NCBI RefSeq assembly: GCF_003148475.1
Contig: NZ_QGGG01000007.1
Span: 62,001-126,000 of the forward strand
DNA from: Pseudaminobacter salicylatoxidans
GTDB taxonomy: Bacteria; Pseudomonadota; Alphaproteobacteria; Rhizobiales; Rhizobiaceae
Direction: 5' to 3'
DNA: 64,000 bases
Positions within the stretch are counted from its first letter, which is position 1, and each line of letters begins with the position of its first letter. This document shows positions 18,840-26,960 of this stretch, one piece after another. Under the pieces are notes generated by a model, which was given only the letters and a program-made list of their open reading frames with translations, had not been told where the DNA came from and ran no database searches. The translations under genes and the position numbers were made by a program.

Positions 18840-19354
18840 TTGGACCGTTCGAAGATGGCGTCGGGATAGGCATCGACATCGGGGATATAGGGCTTCAGGT
18901 CGATCACCGGCGTGCCGTCGAGCACGTCGATGGCGTCGAGCGCAAGCGTGCCGGCTTCCATGTCGAGCGTCAGCAGGCGCGCTATGTGCAGGCCGACCGG
19001 GTTCGGCCGGGCGGGGGAGCGAAGGGCGAAAACGCCTTTTGCGTCAGCGGCATGGCGCGGTTTCTGGACAATCAGATTCCGCGGCGCGTGCTGCAGCCAG
19101 GTCAGGATCACGACATGGCTGGCGCGGGCAAGCCCCAGCAGTCCGGGCCGATAGGCCGCACCGATTTCGATGGTTGCGCCGCCGCCTTTCGCGCGCGCGG
19201 CGCTCATGTTCTTGGGGCAATCCTCGCGTGCGGTCCAGGGCGAGCAGATGCGGCCGATGAACACGATATGGCCGTCGCCCGGCATGGCGGCCGGGTCTTC
19301 GGCAAGCGCCTTCTCGCCCTCGCGTTGCTCGAACATGCCCGTGCGTACTGTCAT
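18836..19354 (-). CDS. trmO: tRNA (t6A37) N6-methyltransferase TrmO
   Basis: A 172-residue SAM-dependent enzyme of the TrmO/TsaA (YaeB) beta-barrel family, which methylates threonylcarbamoyl-adenosine 37 of tRNA-Thr to m6t6A. The SAM-binding signature GVFALRSPARPNPVGLH and the closing LDGTPVIDLKPYIPDVDAYP are diagnostic. E. coli TrmO is about 235 residues; this one lacks the extra C-terminal domain, as many alphaproteobacterial forms do. The start at 19354 gives a short N-terminal tail before the barrel. The gene leads a minus-strand unit with DUF2293 and diverges from the ArsR-type regulator, 107 bp apart. Confidence 0.92.
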   Translation of the reverse strand: MTVRTGMFEQREGEKALAEDPAAMPGDGHIVFIGRICSPWTAREDCPKNMSAARAKGGGATIEIGAAYRPGLLGLARASHVVILTWLQHAPRNLIVQKPRHAADAKGVFALRSPARPNPVGLHIARLLTLDMEAGTLALDAIDVLDGTPVIDLKPYIPDVDAYPDAIFERSK

Positions 19355-19420
19355 TCTGCTACCTCAGCGCCATATTCTGGTCCGCACGCGACGTTACCGG
19401 TTGCAAATCTACGAAACATC

Positions 19421-19440
19421 ACATAAAGATATGTTTATGT
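19421..19440. promoter_or_regulatory. Operator palindrome ahead of the ArsR-methyltransferase/metF operon
   Basis: ACATAAAGATATGTTTATGT is a 20-bp palindrome with a single mismatched pair (positions 8/13). It lies 21 bp before the ATG of the ArsR-type gene. Its form agrees with ATAAAGATAT-type sites bound by SahR-like ArsR regulators of methionine genes. Autoregulation of the regulator-metF operon is the likely role. Confidence 0.8.
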
Positions 19441-19461
19441 CTTTTTACAGAAGGTCACAAC

Positions 19462-20466
19462 ATGCGGGTAACCCTCGACTCTCTTGTTGATACATTGAAG
19501 GCGGCGGCCGAATCCAGCCGCCTGCGTATCCTTGCGCTGCTTTCGCGTGGCGACCTGACGGTCTCGGACCTCACCGACATTCTCAACCAGTCGCAGCCGC
19601 GCGTGTCGCGTCATCTCAAGCTGTTGCTCGAGGCGGGATTGATCGAACGCTATCAGGAGGGTTCCTGGGCCTTCTTTCGCGTTACCGATTCCGACGCCGC
19701 GCGCGATTTCGTGCAGGGGCTGGTATCGCGGGTGCATGATGGCGACCCGCAGGTCGAGCGCGATCTGGAGCGGCTGGCGGCGGTTAAGCACCGGCGGCAG
19801 GAGCGGGCGAAAGAGTATTTCGACGCCAATGCCGCGAGCTGGGACGAAATCCGCTCGCTGCATGTGCCCGACAAGGCTGTGGAAATCGCATTGCTCAAGC
19901 TCGTCGGCAAGCGCCCCTTCCAGTCCATGCTCGATCTGGGCACCGGCACCGGCCGGCTGCTCGAAATCTTCGCGCCGCTCTATCGCCGTGGCGTCGGCAT
20001 CGACATGTCGCGCGAGATGCTGACGGTCGCGCGCGCCAATCTCGACAAGGCGGGTGTGTCCAATGCGCAGGTGCGGCTGGGCGACATCTATGCGCCGCCG
20101 GTGGAGCGCGATTCCTTCGATCTCATCACCATCCACCAGGTGCTGCATTATCTGGATGACCCCGCCGCCGCCATCCGGGAGGCGGCGCGGCTGCTGCGTC
20201 CGTCGGGCCGGCTGGTGATCGTGGATTTCGCCTCGCACGCGCTGGAGTTCCTGCGCGAGGAGCACGCCCATATGCGCCTCGGCTTCTCCGACCGGCAGAT
20301 CGCCGAATGGTTCGCGGAAGCCGGGCTCGAACTGGAAGAAACGCAGGATTTCGAGCCGCGCGGCGCCTCGGAAGCCAAGCTCACCGTCAAACTCTGGCTT
20401 GGCCGGGACCGTCGCCTGTTGATTGCCGACCCCGCATCCAATGCCGACGCAAGGGAAACTGCCTGA
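19462..20466 (+). CDS. ArsR-family regulator fused to SAM methyltransferase domain (SahR-like)
   Basis: A 334-residue fusion. Residues 1-90 are a winged helix of the ArsR family (recognition region QSQPRVSRHLKLL); residues 115-310 are a class I methyltransferase domain with motif I LDLGTGTG at 157-164. The HTH part contains no Cys, so it is not a metal sensor. Such fusions control methionine-cycle genes in proteobacteria; the methyltransferase fold probably senses SAM or SAH, an inference from SahR work. It sits 21 bp after a near-perfect palindrome, and its stop overlaps the metF start (TGATG), so it is coupled to metF and probably represses it. Confidence 0.9.
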   Translation: MRVTLDSLVDTLKAAAESSRLRILALLSRGDLTVSDLTDILNQSQPRVSRHLKLLLEAGLIERYQEGSWAFFRVTDSDAARDFVQGLVSRVHDGDPQVERDLERLAAVKHRRQERAKEYFDANAASWDEIRSLHVPDKAVEIALLKLVGKRPFQSMLDLGTGTGRLLEIFAPLYRRGVGIDMSREMLTVARANLDKAGVSNAQVRLGDIYAPPVERDSFDLITIHQVLHYLDDPAAAIREAARLLRPSGRLVIVDFASHALEFLREEHAHMRLGFSDRQIAEWFAEAGLELEETQDFEPRGASEAKLTVKLWLGRDRRLLIADPASNADARETA

Positions 20467-21398
20467 TGAAGAATTTCGGATTTTCGCGCCGGTCCGGTAT
20501 CGGTGGCAAGATCAGCGTGTCCTTCGAGTTCTTCCCGCCGAAGTCCGAGGAGATGGAGGCGCGCCTGTGGGATACGGTGACGCGGCTGGAGCCGCTGCAG
20601 CCGGAATTCGTCTCCGTGACCTATGGCGCGGGCGGTTCTACGCGCGAGCGCACGGCCCGCACGGTCAGGCGTATCCTCACCGAGACCTCGCTGCTTCCGG
20701 CCGCGCACCTGACCTGCGTGGACGCCACATGCGGAGAAGTCGATAAGGTGATTTCCGAATTCACCGATATGGGCGTTACCCGTTTCGTCGCGCTGCGCGG
20801 CGATCCGGTGGAGGGCGTGGGCGCCTGCTACCAGCCGCATCCGGGCGGCTATGCCAATGGCGCCGAACTGGTGGGGGCGCTGAAAAAGGCCGGCAATTTC
20901 GACATCTCGGTTTCGGCCTATCCGGAAAAGCACCCTGAAAGCCCGGACTTCGCCACCGACATCGACATGCTCAAGCGCAAGGTGGACAATGGCGCGACCC
21001 GCGCCATCACCCAGTTCTTCTTCGACAACGATCTCTACGAGCGCTATGTCGAGCGGGTGCGCCGCGCGGGCATCTACATTCCCATCGTGCCAGGCGTGCT
21101 GCCGGTGCATAATTTCGCGCAGGTCGCGAATTTCTCGGCGCGGGCAGGGGCGCATGTGCCGGCCTGGCTGGCCGAGCGCTTCGACGGGCTGCAGAACGAC
21201 CCGCAGACCCACGCGCTGGTGGCTGCCGCCGTTGCCGCCGAGCAGGTGCTGGACCTTATCGAGCGCGGCGTCGACGATTTTCATTTCTACACGATGAACC
21301 GCGCCGACCTTTCTGTCGCCATCTGCCATATGATCGGCATTCGTGCGCAGGCCGGTGCGGGCGCAGCCATTGCCGTGCCGAGTTCGGCCGCGGCCTGA
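20466..21398 (+). CDS. metF: 5,10-methylenetetrahydrofolate reductase
   Basis: A 310-residue FAD-dependent TIM-barrel enzyme that reduces methylene-THF to methyl-THF for methionine synthesis. Family motifs are clear: SFEFFPPK near residue 20 with the catalytic Glu, VTYGAGGSTRERT, the FAD-contact segment ALRGDP, and GVLPVHNF late in the chain. The length fits the bacterial enzyme. The ATG at 20466 overlaps the regulator's stop by one base. A GC-rich hairpin follows the stop. Regulation by the upstream ArsR-methyltransferase protein through the 19421-19440 palindrome is likely. Confidence 0.96.
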   Translation: MKNFGFSRRSGIGGKISVSFEFFPPKSEEMEARLWDTVTRLEPLQPEFVSVTYGAGGSTRERTARTVRRILTETSLLPAAHLTCVDATCGEVDKVISEFTDMGVTRFVALRGDPVEGVGACYQPHPGGYANGAELVGALKKAGNFDISVSAYPEKHPESPDFATDIDMLKRKVDNGATRAITQFFFDNDLYERYVERVRRAGIYIPIVPGVLPVHNFAQVANFSARAGAHVPAWLAERFDGLQNDPQTHALVAAAVAAEQVLDLIERGVDDFHFYTMNRADLSVAICHMIGIRAQAGAGAAIAVPSSAAA

Positions 21399-21411
21399 CC
21401 GATGCCAAAAG

Positions 21412-21440
21412 GAAAGGCCGGGCGCTGGGCCCGGCCTTTC
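21412..21440. terminator. Hairpin terminator between metF and the small membrane ORF
   Basis: A 12-bp stem (GAAAGGCCGGGC / GCCCGGCCTTTC) with a 5-base loop. The T run is weak on the plus strand and better on the minus strand (CTTTCCTTTTGG), so it may serve both convergent genes. Confidence 0.7.
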
Positions 21441-21480
21441 GAATGTTGCCAGACTTGCTGGCCCCCATCAGCTCGGCGGC

Positions 21481-21567
21481 TTAAGGAAGAACTCCCGCAA
21501 TCAGGGCGCCGATTACAGCGAACGCAGCACAAATCATCAATGCGTTGATTGGCCGTGTGAGTCCCAT
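21481..21567 (-). CDS. 28-residue membrane protein
   Basis: A very short ORF that standard gene finders would miss. A strong ribosome site, AAGGAGG, lies seven bases before its ATG at 21567. The product starts MGLTRPINAL and is then one hydrophobic helix (about residues 9-27) ending GALIAGVLP. A basic residue before the helix predicts the N-terminus in the cytoplasm. It is followed by a hairpin on its own strand. Small single-pass proteins of this type often adjust a larger membrane complex, but no partner can be named. The long frame extending upstream of the ATG is not protein-like. Confidence 0.65.
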   Translation of the reverse strand: MGLTRPINALMICAAFAVIGALIAGVLP

Positions 21568-21716
21568 GAAATAGCCTCCTTGTTGAGCTATGGGGCCGGA
21601 GTCTAGAGGTGTTTGGGCCACAGGCAAGAACAAATCGTGCTGCGCTGCGTCACAATCAGCGCAAAAACATTCCAATATTCGAGCTAAGTTTTTGAGGTGA
21701 TTTAGCAAAATCGGCC

Positions 21717-22676
21717 TTAGCACTTGTGAATAAATTGTGACGGATTGCCGGCTTTTTTGCGCCGGAAACCAGCCAGCAACCGCCCGTCGATGGTAAGCAG
21801 CCCGAAGCCGATCAGCATCATGCCGATCATTTCCAGCGTCTCCATCCGCTCATCGAGAAACGTCGCGCCAAGCAGCGTGGCGCTCACAGGCACGATGAGC
21901 GTCACCAGCGAGGCGTTGGTGGCGCCGGCCTTGGCGACCAGGTTGAAGAACAGGATATAGGCGAAGGCGGTGGACATCAGCGCCAGCGCCAGCACCGCCG
22001 ACCACACCGGCAGGCTTGCCGAAAACAGGCCGGAAGGCCTGTGCAGCAGGAGGACGACCGGGATCATGATGATCGTCGAGGCGGTCATCTGACCGGTCGC
22101 CACCACAGGCGGCGGCAACGCCCGGAAGCGGCGGGCAAAGATCAGGGCAAAGGCATAGGAAAGCGAGGCGCCGACCAGCGCCAGCTTTGCCCACAGCGGA
22201 CCGCCCATGGCGTGAAGCAGGCTGGGGCCGATCATAACCGCGGTGCCGGCAATGCCGAGCAGGATGCCTGCGAGCTTGTTGCGGGTCAGTTTCTCGTCGT
22301 TCGTCAGGAAATTGGCGATCACGAGCGTCCAGAACGGCGTGGTGGCGTTGAGCACGGAGGCCAGCCCGGCGCCGAGTTCGGTCTGTCCGATGAAGATCAG
22401 CGAAAAGGGAATGACGTTGTTGAGCAGCGCCAGCCCGAAGAAAGCGCCGAGATAGGAAAAAGCGATGCGGAAGGAGGGGCCGCGAATGGCCAGGTAGAGC
22501 TGCAGCGCGACAGCAGCGATTGCCACACGAAAGAGCACCAGCACCAGCGGCTGGATTTCCACAACGGCGATGCGCGCAAAGAAGAAGGAGCCGCCCCAGA
22601 TCGCACCGAGCAGCAGCAGCTGGCTCCATTCCTTCGCGCCCATTGCCTTCTGCGCCACGCTGGCCACCGTTGTCAT
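21717..22676 (-). CDS. DMT-family (EamA) transporter
   Basis: A 319-residue inner-membrane protein with about ten helices in two EamA repeats, a typical drug/metabolite transporter. The first repeat starts at LLLLGAIWGGSFFFARIAV (near residue 21); the second starts near WAKLALVGASLSYAFALIF. Family members export amino acids, nucleotides or other small metabolites; the cargo here is unknown. The ATG at 22676 follows GGGAGAA; the open frame extends another 160 codons upstream without coding character. It lies 119 bp downstream of the LysR gene on the same strand and may be co-transcribed. Confidence 0.9.
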   Translation of the reverse strand: MTTVASVAQKAMGAKEWSQLLLLGAIWGGSFFFARIAVVEIQPLVLVLFRVAIAAVALQLYLAIRGPSFRIAFSYLGAFFGLALLNNVIPFSLIFIGQTELGAGLASVLNATTPFWTLVIANFLTNDEKLTRNKLAGILLGIAGTAVMIGPSLLHAMGGPLWAKLALVGASLSYAFALIFARRFRALPPPVVATGQMTASTIIMIPVVLLLHRPSGLFSASLPVWSAVLALALMSTAFAYILFFNLVAKAGATNASLVTLIVPVSATLLGATFLDERMETLEMIGMMLIGFGLLTIDGRLLAGFRRKKAGNPSQFIHKC

Positions 22677-22795
22677 CGACTTCTCCCGGATGCCCTTGCT
22701 GGAAACGCGGCAAGCCCGGCCCTCATCCGGGACGCGCCTGCCTCTCCGCGTCACTCGAATCTGTAGGATGCCGGCCTCGATTCCGCCACCCGATT

Positions 22796-23686
22796 TCAGA
22801 TGTTTCCGCTTGTTTCGACCATCGCCAGAAATTCGCGCTGGGCGTGGGTCAGGTGGCGCTCCTTGTGGCGGATGGCGAGAAACCGCCGCTTGGGCAGGGA
22901 CAGCGGCATCTGCACCAGCCGGCCTGCCGCAACCGCCGCCGCGGTGACGAAACGCGACATGACGGCAGCTCCGGCACCTGCAATGACGGCGGTGCGTACT
23001 GCCTCGTTGGAGGAAAGCTCCAGCGCCACGTCGAGTGCGGCGGGGTCGATGCCGAAGCTTTCCAGCACCTCTTCCAGCATGGCGCGGGTGCCGGAGCCGG
23101 GTTCGCGCAGTACCCAGCGGGTGTGGGGCAGATTGGCCGGCGTGAGCGAATTGCGCGTCGCCCATGGATGGCCGGCTCCGACCACGAGGACCATCTCATC
23201 GGTGGCGGCCGGTGTGATCGAGAGGGCAGGGTCGTCGATCTCGCCCTCGACGAAGCCGAGATCGGCCAGACCTTCGCGCACGCTTGCGGCCACCTGCTCG
23301 GTGTTGCCGATGGTGAGCCGCATGGCGATGCCCGGATAGCGGGTCTGGAAGCGGTGCATGAACGGCGGCAGCCAATAGTTGGCGACGGTCTGGCTGGCGG
23401 CGAGATTGAGCGTGCCGCGCTTCAGCCCGGCAAGATCGGCCAGAACGGCCTCCGCCGATGCCGCACGTGCCAGCACGGCGCGGGCTTCGTCGAGGAACAG
23501 CCGGCCGGCTTCTGTCAGCTCGATGCGGCGGCCGACGCGGTTGAACAGTCTTGTCGCGTGCCGCGCTTCGAGTGCGGCCACCGCCGCGCTGGTGGCCGAT
23601 TGGGTGAGGTGGAGGTCACGGGCGGCGCGGGTGACATGCTCGCGCTCGGCCACGGCGACGAAGATGCGAAGCTGTTCAAGTGTCAT
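22796..23686 (-). CDS. LysR-family transcriptional regulator (CysB/YeiE-like)
   Basis: A 296-residue LysR-type regulator. The N-terminal winged helix covers residues 1-60 (LEQLRIFVAVAEREHVTRAA, helix-turn-helix LTQSATSAAVAALE); the effector domain covers 90-296. It resembles the YeiE branch, which in enterobacteria is encoded next to yeiH and controls it; here too a YeiH-family gene is the next gene upstream on the same strand. The repeat-containing spacer between them (260 bp) suggests separate transcription. A LysR-type inverted repeat upstream of the yeiH-like gene is a possible target. Confidence 0.9.
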   Translation of the reverse strand: MTLEQLRIFVAVAEREHVTRAARDLHLTQSATSAAVAALEARHATRLFNRVGRRIELTEAGRLFLDEARAVLARAASAEAVLADLAGLKRGTLNLAASQTVANYWLPPFMHRFQTRYPGIAMRLTIGNTEQVAASVREGLADLGFVEGEIDDPALSITPAATDEMVLVVGAGHPWATRNSLTPANLPHTRWVLREPGSGTRAMLEEVLESFGIDPAALDVALELSSNEAVRTAVIAGAGAAVMSRFVTAAAVAAGRLVQMPLSLPKRRFLAIRHKERHLTHAQREFLAMVETSGNI

Positions 23687-23744
23687 GGGCAGGCACCCGG
23701 GCCGCGAGAATATGGGGTTGAAGCCCGAAATCTGTTTCGTTTCG

Positions 23745-23911
23745 TCACACCCCCCTCCGTCCTGCCGGACATCTCCCCCACACGGGGGGAGATTACGCTG
23801 GCCGTAGCCTGCGGCTCACAATTTGCGGTGTTGGGGATTGGCGAAGGCGGAAATGAAAGCTGATCTCCCCCCTCGCGGGGGAGATGTCCGGCAGGACAGA
23901 AGGGGGCAACG
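23745..23911. repeat. Paired inverted palindromic repeats, MITE-like
   Basis: Two arms share a perfect inverted match of 21 bp: 23759-23779 and 23877-23897 (each containing CCTGCCGGACATCTCCCC or its complement). Each arm also folds on itself (ATCTCCCCC with GGGGGAGAT). About 97 bp of non-coding sequence lies between. Such GC-rich elements are scattered in rhizobial genomes. There is no transposase, and target duplications are not obvious. Confidence 0.75.
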
Positions 23912-23945
23912 TAGGGCGTTGTCTCCAGAGACCGAGCCGTCGCCG

Positions 23946-25034
23946 TCACCCCACCAGCTTGATCAGCGCCAAGCTGAAACCGGCGATGAACAGGAAGGCC
24001 GCGAGGCCGAGCAGCAGCGGGCGCAGCCCTTTTGCCTTCAGCTTGCGGATGTCGGTTTCCAGTCCCATGGCGGCGAGCGCCACGCTGAGCATGAAGGTCG
24101 TGGCCATGACGATCACGCTCCTGGCTTCCGCGGGGATCGTCACCACGCTGTTGACGGCCACAAGCGCGATGAAGCCCAGCACGAACCATGGCACGGGCGC
24201 CTTGGCCGCGCTGTGGCCCTGACCGGACTTGCGGGCGCGCTGGGTTGCCAGGAAGCCGAGCGACAGCACGACGGGCGCAAGCAGCATGACGCGGCTGAGC
24301 TTGGCCACCGTTCCGAACTCGCCCGCCGACTGGCCGCCCTGGAAAGCCGCCGCCACCACCTGCGCGATCTCGTGGATCGAAGCGCCGGCCCACAGGCCAT
24401 AAGCATGTGTATCGAGCCCAAGCAGTGCCGGCAGCAGCGGATAGGCGAACATCGCAATCGAGCCGAAGACGGTCACGCAGGCCACTGCATAGGCCACGTC
24501 CTCGTCGGGCGCGCGCGTCACCGTATTGGTGGCGATCACGGCGGAAGCTCCGCAGATCGAGGTGCCGGCCGCGATCAGTTCGGCAAGCTTGGGTTCCACG
24601 CCCATTGCCCGGCCGAGGCGAACGGTGAAGATGAAGGTCGCGACCAGCGTCGCCACGATGATGGCGATGCCGGCGACGCCCACTTCCACGACCTGTGCCG
24701 CCGTAAGTTGCAGGCCGAGCAGGATGATCGCCAGCCGCAACACCCGCCGCAGCGAAAACACGACACCCGCCTTGGCGAGCGCCGGCGTGCCGACCAGATT
24801 GTGGAAGGCGATGCCGATGAGGATGGCGAGGATCATCGGGCTGAACACGGCCACGCCCGGTATGTGCCGCAACGCGAACCCGGCCAGCGCAATGGTTGCC
24901 GTGAGCGCCAGACCCGGCAGGATCTTCAGCGCCTGTGCCGCCAGGCCGGGCGCCGGCGATTGCACCGGCACGAAATCGACGGGGGCGGCGATCGGCGAAG
25001 CGTCGGTCGCGCGGGGTCTGGAAGGCGCGTTCAT
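23946..25034 (-). CDS. YeiH/UPF0324-family membrane transporter
   Basis: A 362-residue inner-membrane protein with about ten helices. It belongs to the YeiH family (UPF0324, Cons_hypoth698), often annotated as putative sulfate exporters. The family signature [19 protein letters not shown] lies mid-chain, and [17 protein letters not shown] follows. The start is placed at ATG 25034 (MNAPSRP); a TTG seven codons upstream is possible but has no ribosome site. A LysR-family gene follows on the same strand, as yeiE accompanies yeiH in enterobacteria, supporting LysR control. The transported ion is not proven for the family. Confidence 0.9.
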   Translation of the reverse strand: MNAPSRPRATDASPIAAPVDFVPVQSPAPGLAAQALKILPGLALTATIALAGFALRHIPGVAVFSPMILAILIGIAFHNLVGTPALAKAGVVFSLRRVLRLAIILLGLQLTAAQVVEVGVAGIAIIVATLVATFIFTVRLGRAMGVEPKLAELIAAGTSICGASAVIATNTVTRAPDEDVAYAVACVTVFGSIAMFAYPLLPALLGLDTHAYGLWAGASIHEIAQVVAAAFQGGQSAGEFGTVAKLSRVMLLAPVVLSLGFLATQRARKSGQGHSAAKAPVPWFVLGFIALVAVNSVVTIPAEARSVIVMATTFMLSVALAAMGLETDIRKLKAKGLRPLLLGLAAFLFIAGFSLALIKLVG

Positions 25035-25099
25035 GGCTAAAAGTCCAGTTTGCAATGGCCATGGTCTCGCTCATTCCAATCAATCGATCCAACGCATTA

Positions 25100-25120
25100 T
25101 AGCGTGGAAATCATTCGCTA
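25100..25120. promoter_or_regulatory. LysR-type inverted repeat ahead of the yeiH-like gene
   Basis: TAGCG, 11 spacer bases, then CGCTA; with flanks the half-sites extend to TTATAGCG and CGCTAAAA (7 of 8 complementary). It lies 66 bp before the yeiH-like ATG in the divergent spacer to the MarR gene. The T-N11-A form fits LysR-type operators; the assignment is inferred. Confidence 0.5.
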
Positions 25121-25300
25121 AAAACGATCAATTGATTCTGCCGAAAGTCACCCTAGATTTTCGCCATGCTGCACCGGAGGATGCATGCGGTGCACTCTGC
25201 AAGGCAAAGCCAGCGCGGGAGAGACGTCCGCGCGCCGAGGCCGGCGGTTCCACGGTAAGTAACCAAGACGAGAAGCAGTCCTCGCCAAGGTTCTCCATTT

Positions 25301-25933
25301 ATGGTGTTGTTGTTGACTATGGATGATGATCGATCAACCAGCGGTCGGCGCAAGCTGACCTTCCCCTTGTCCGGAGCCATCGAGGCGCCGCTGGACCTCG
25401 AGCGTCACTTGCCGTTCCGGCTTGCGGTGGTGGTGAACCTTTTGCAGGCCCAGCGCGATCCGCGGGTGCGTGCCGTGACCGATCTGGGCTTGCGCGAATT
25501 GCGCGTGCTGCTCAATGTCGGAGCCTATATGCCGGTGCGCGCCGCCGATATCGGTTACCAGGCCCGTCTCGATCCGGGCACGATCAGCCGTGGTATCGCC
25601 ACGCTGGCGGAACGCGGCTATGTGGAGGTTTCGAACGACCCTGCCGACCAGCGCAGCGCCCTGGTTTGCCTGACCGACAGCGGCGAGGAGCTTTATGGAA
25701 AGGTTGCCGCCGTTTTGCAGGAACGGGCGACCGACATAGAGCAGGTGCTGGACGGCAAAGAGCGGGAGATGCTGTTCGATATCCTTGCGCGGCTGGAAGA
25801 CAAGGCGGAGGAAGTGCTGGCCAGTCACGCGCTGGAATGCCGCGAATCCGGCCAGTCGCTGTCAGCCGACCAGCGCGAAATGCTGCGCTGGTATCGCCGC
25901 ACCACCAATGGATTGAAGGCCGAAGAGGTGTAG
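25301..25933 (+). CDS. MarR-type winged-helix regulator
   Basis: A 210-residue winged-helix protein. A variable N-terminus of 40 residues is followed by a MarR domain with the recognition region ADIGYQARLDPGTISRGIATL and the wing DPADQRSALVCLTDSGEEL. A charged helical C-terminus of about 60 residues extends beyond the usual 150-residue MarR protein. The start is ATG 25301, with AAGG about ten bases upstream; ATG 25319 is also possible. It converges with the nitroreductase gene, whose promoter carries a typical MarR-like palindrome, so that gene is a candidate target. The ligand is unknown. Confidence 0.85.
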   Translation: MVLLLTMDDDRSTSGRRKLTFPLSGAIEAPLDLERHLPFRLAVVVNLLQAQRDPRVRAVTDLGLRELRVLLNVGAYMPVRAADIGYQARLDPGTISRGIATLAERGYVEVSNDPADQRSALVCLTDSGEELYGKVAAVLQERATDIEQVLDGKEREMLFDILARLEDKAEEVLASHALECRESGQSLSADQREMLRWYRRTTNGLKAEEV

Positions 25934-25958
25934 GGCCCGTCGAAACGGCCCTGCAAGC

Positions 25959-26636
25959 TCAGATAAACGACGCGATCTGCTCCAGTGGTTTCTTCCTCAA
26001 GGCGTGCAGCGGCACGGTTGCGTCTTCGGCCGGATAGCCGACGACCAGCAGCATGAACGGCTTTTCGTGGTCGGGACGGCCGCAGATCCTGTTGAGGAAG
26101 TCCATGGGCTTGGGCGTGTGCGTCAGCGTCACCAGCCCGCTGCTGTGCAGCGCATTGATGAGGAAGCCGGTGGCGATGCCGACGGATTCGGCGATGTAGT
26201 AGTTCTTGCGCTCCTCGCCCGCTTCCACGCCGCCGCGTCGTTGCGCGAAGATGCCGATCAGCCAGGGCGCGATTTCGAGATAGGGCTTTTGCTCGTCGGT
26301 GCCGAGCGGCGCCAGGGCGTCGAGCCAGGCTTCGCCCGCCTTGCGGTCCACATAGAAGGCACGTTCCTCGATTTCGGCCTTTTCGCGGATTTCGCGCTTG
26401 GTGGCCGGATCGCCGATGGCGGAGAAGAACCACGGTTGATGATTGGCACCGCTTGGCGCGGTTCCGGCGGCCTTGATGCAGGCTTCGATGACCTCGCGCG
26501 GCACCGGGCGCGGTGAAAAGCTGCGCACCGTGTGGCGGCGCTTGATCTCCTCATAGAACGCGTCGGCGCGCGCGATCATCTCGGCCTGTTCCAGTTCGCG
26601 ATAATCCGGCAGCGGTACGCTGTCATGGTCGCGCAT
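25959..26636 (-). CDS. Nitroreductase-family flavoprotein, iodotyrosine deiodinase-like
   Basis: A 225-residue FMN-dependent protein of the nitroreductase superfamily. The FMN-phosphate segment [14 protein letters not shown] and the [14 protein letters not shown] stretch are typical. The region from [13 protein letters not shown] to THTPKPMDF, with the Glu-Tyr-Lys-like lid, resembles the bacterial iodotyrosine deiodinase branch, which reductively removes halogens. Nitro- or quinone reduction is equally possible. GGGAG lies upstream of the ATG. A MarR-like palindrome 35 bp before the start overlaps the putative -10. The gene is probably monocistronic. Confidence 0.88.
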   Translation of the reverse strand: MRDHDSVPLPDYRELEQAEMIARADAFYEEIKRRHTVRSFSPRPVPREVIEACIKAAGTAPSGANHQPWFFSAIGDPATKREIREKAEIEERAFYVDRKAGEAWLDALAPLGTDEQKPYLEIAPWLIGIFAQRRGGVEAGEERKNYYIAESVGIATGFLINALHSSGLVTLTHTPKPMDFLNRICGRPDHEKPFMLLVVGYPAEDATVPLHALRKKPLEQIASFI

Positions 26637-26960
26637 GTTTGGTTTCTCCCTTGGATCGCAATGGTATTATTTGTAATTACAATAAATTCTATCTGCAAGT
26701 GGCGATGCGTCGAGGGCGGGGACGTGCGCGAAAATGCGCGACCGCGCGCCGCCACGCCGGCCGGCATGGCGGGCAGCAATCAGAACAGGCGTGTCAAAGG
26801 GACACGGGTCTCGCGACAGGGCGTGGCGCAGGCGAGGCCGTCGCGCTGGAATTTGAGGGCGAGGCAGTGGGCATTCCGACGAACGCGGTTCCGCTGCCCC
26901 GGTGGCTTTCCCAATCGCAATCGTGCGACGCCAGACCATTCAGTCTGGCTGAAAAAAGCT
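26637..26960. other. Spacer between nitroreductase and lytic transglycosylase genes
   Basis: A 324-bp region holding the nitroreductase promoter (right after 26637) and otherwise GC-rich sequence with no supported gene. A small hairpin (CCAGAC / GTCTGG, 26931-26948) and an AAGCTTTAAAGCTT palindrome overlapping the transglycosylase stop, with a T run on the minus strand, may together end the transglycosylase transcript. Confidence 0.45.
26671..26682. promoter_or_regulatory. MarR-like operator in the nitroreductase promoter
   Basis: TTGTAATTACAA is a perfect 12-bp palindrome of the TTG-N6-CAA type seen in MarR operators. On the minus strand a possible -35 TTGCAG and -10 TACAAA, 17 bp apart, flank and overlap it. 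It lies 35 bp before the nitroreductase ATG. Confidence 0.65.

Noticed and set aside
20148-21329. Long minus-strand open frame across metF
   Set aside because: Antisense shadow of metF and its regulator; no motifs or start signal.
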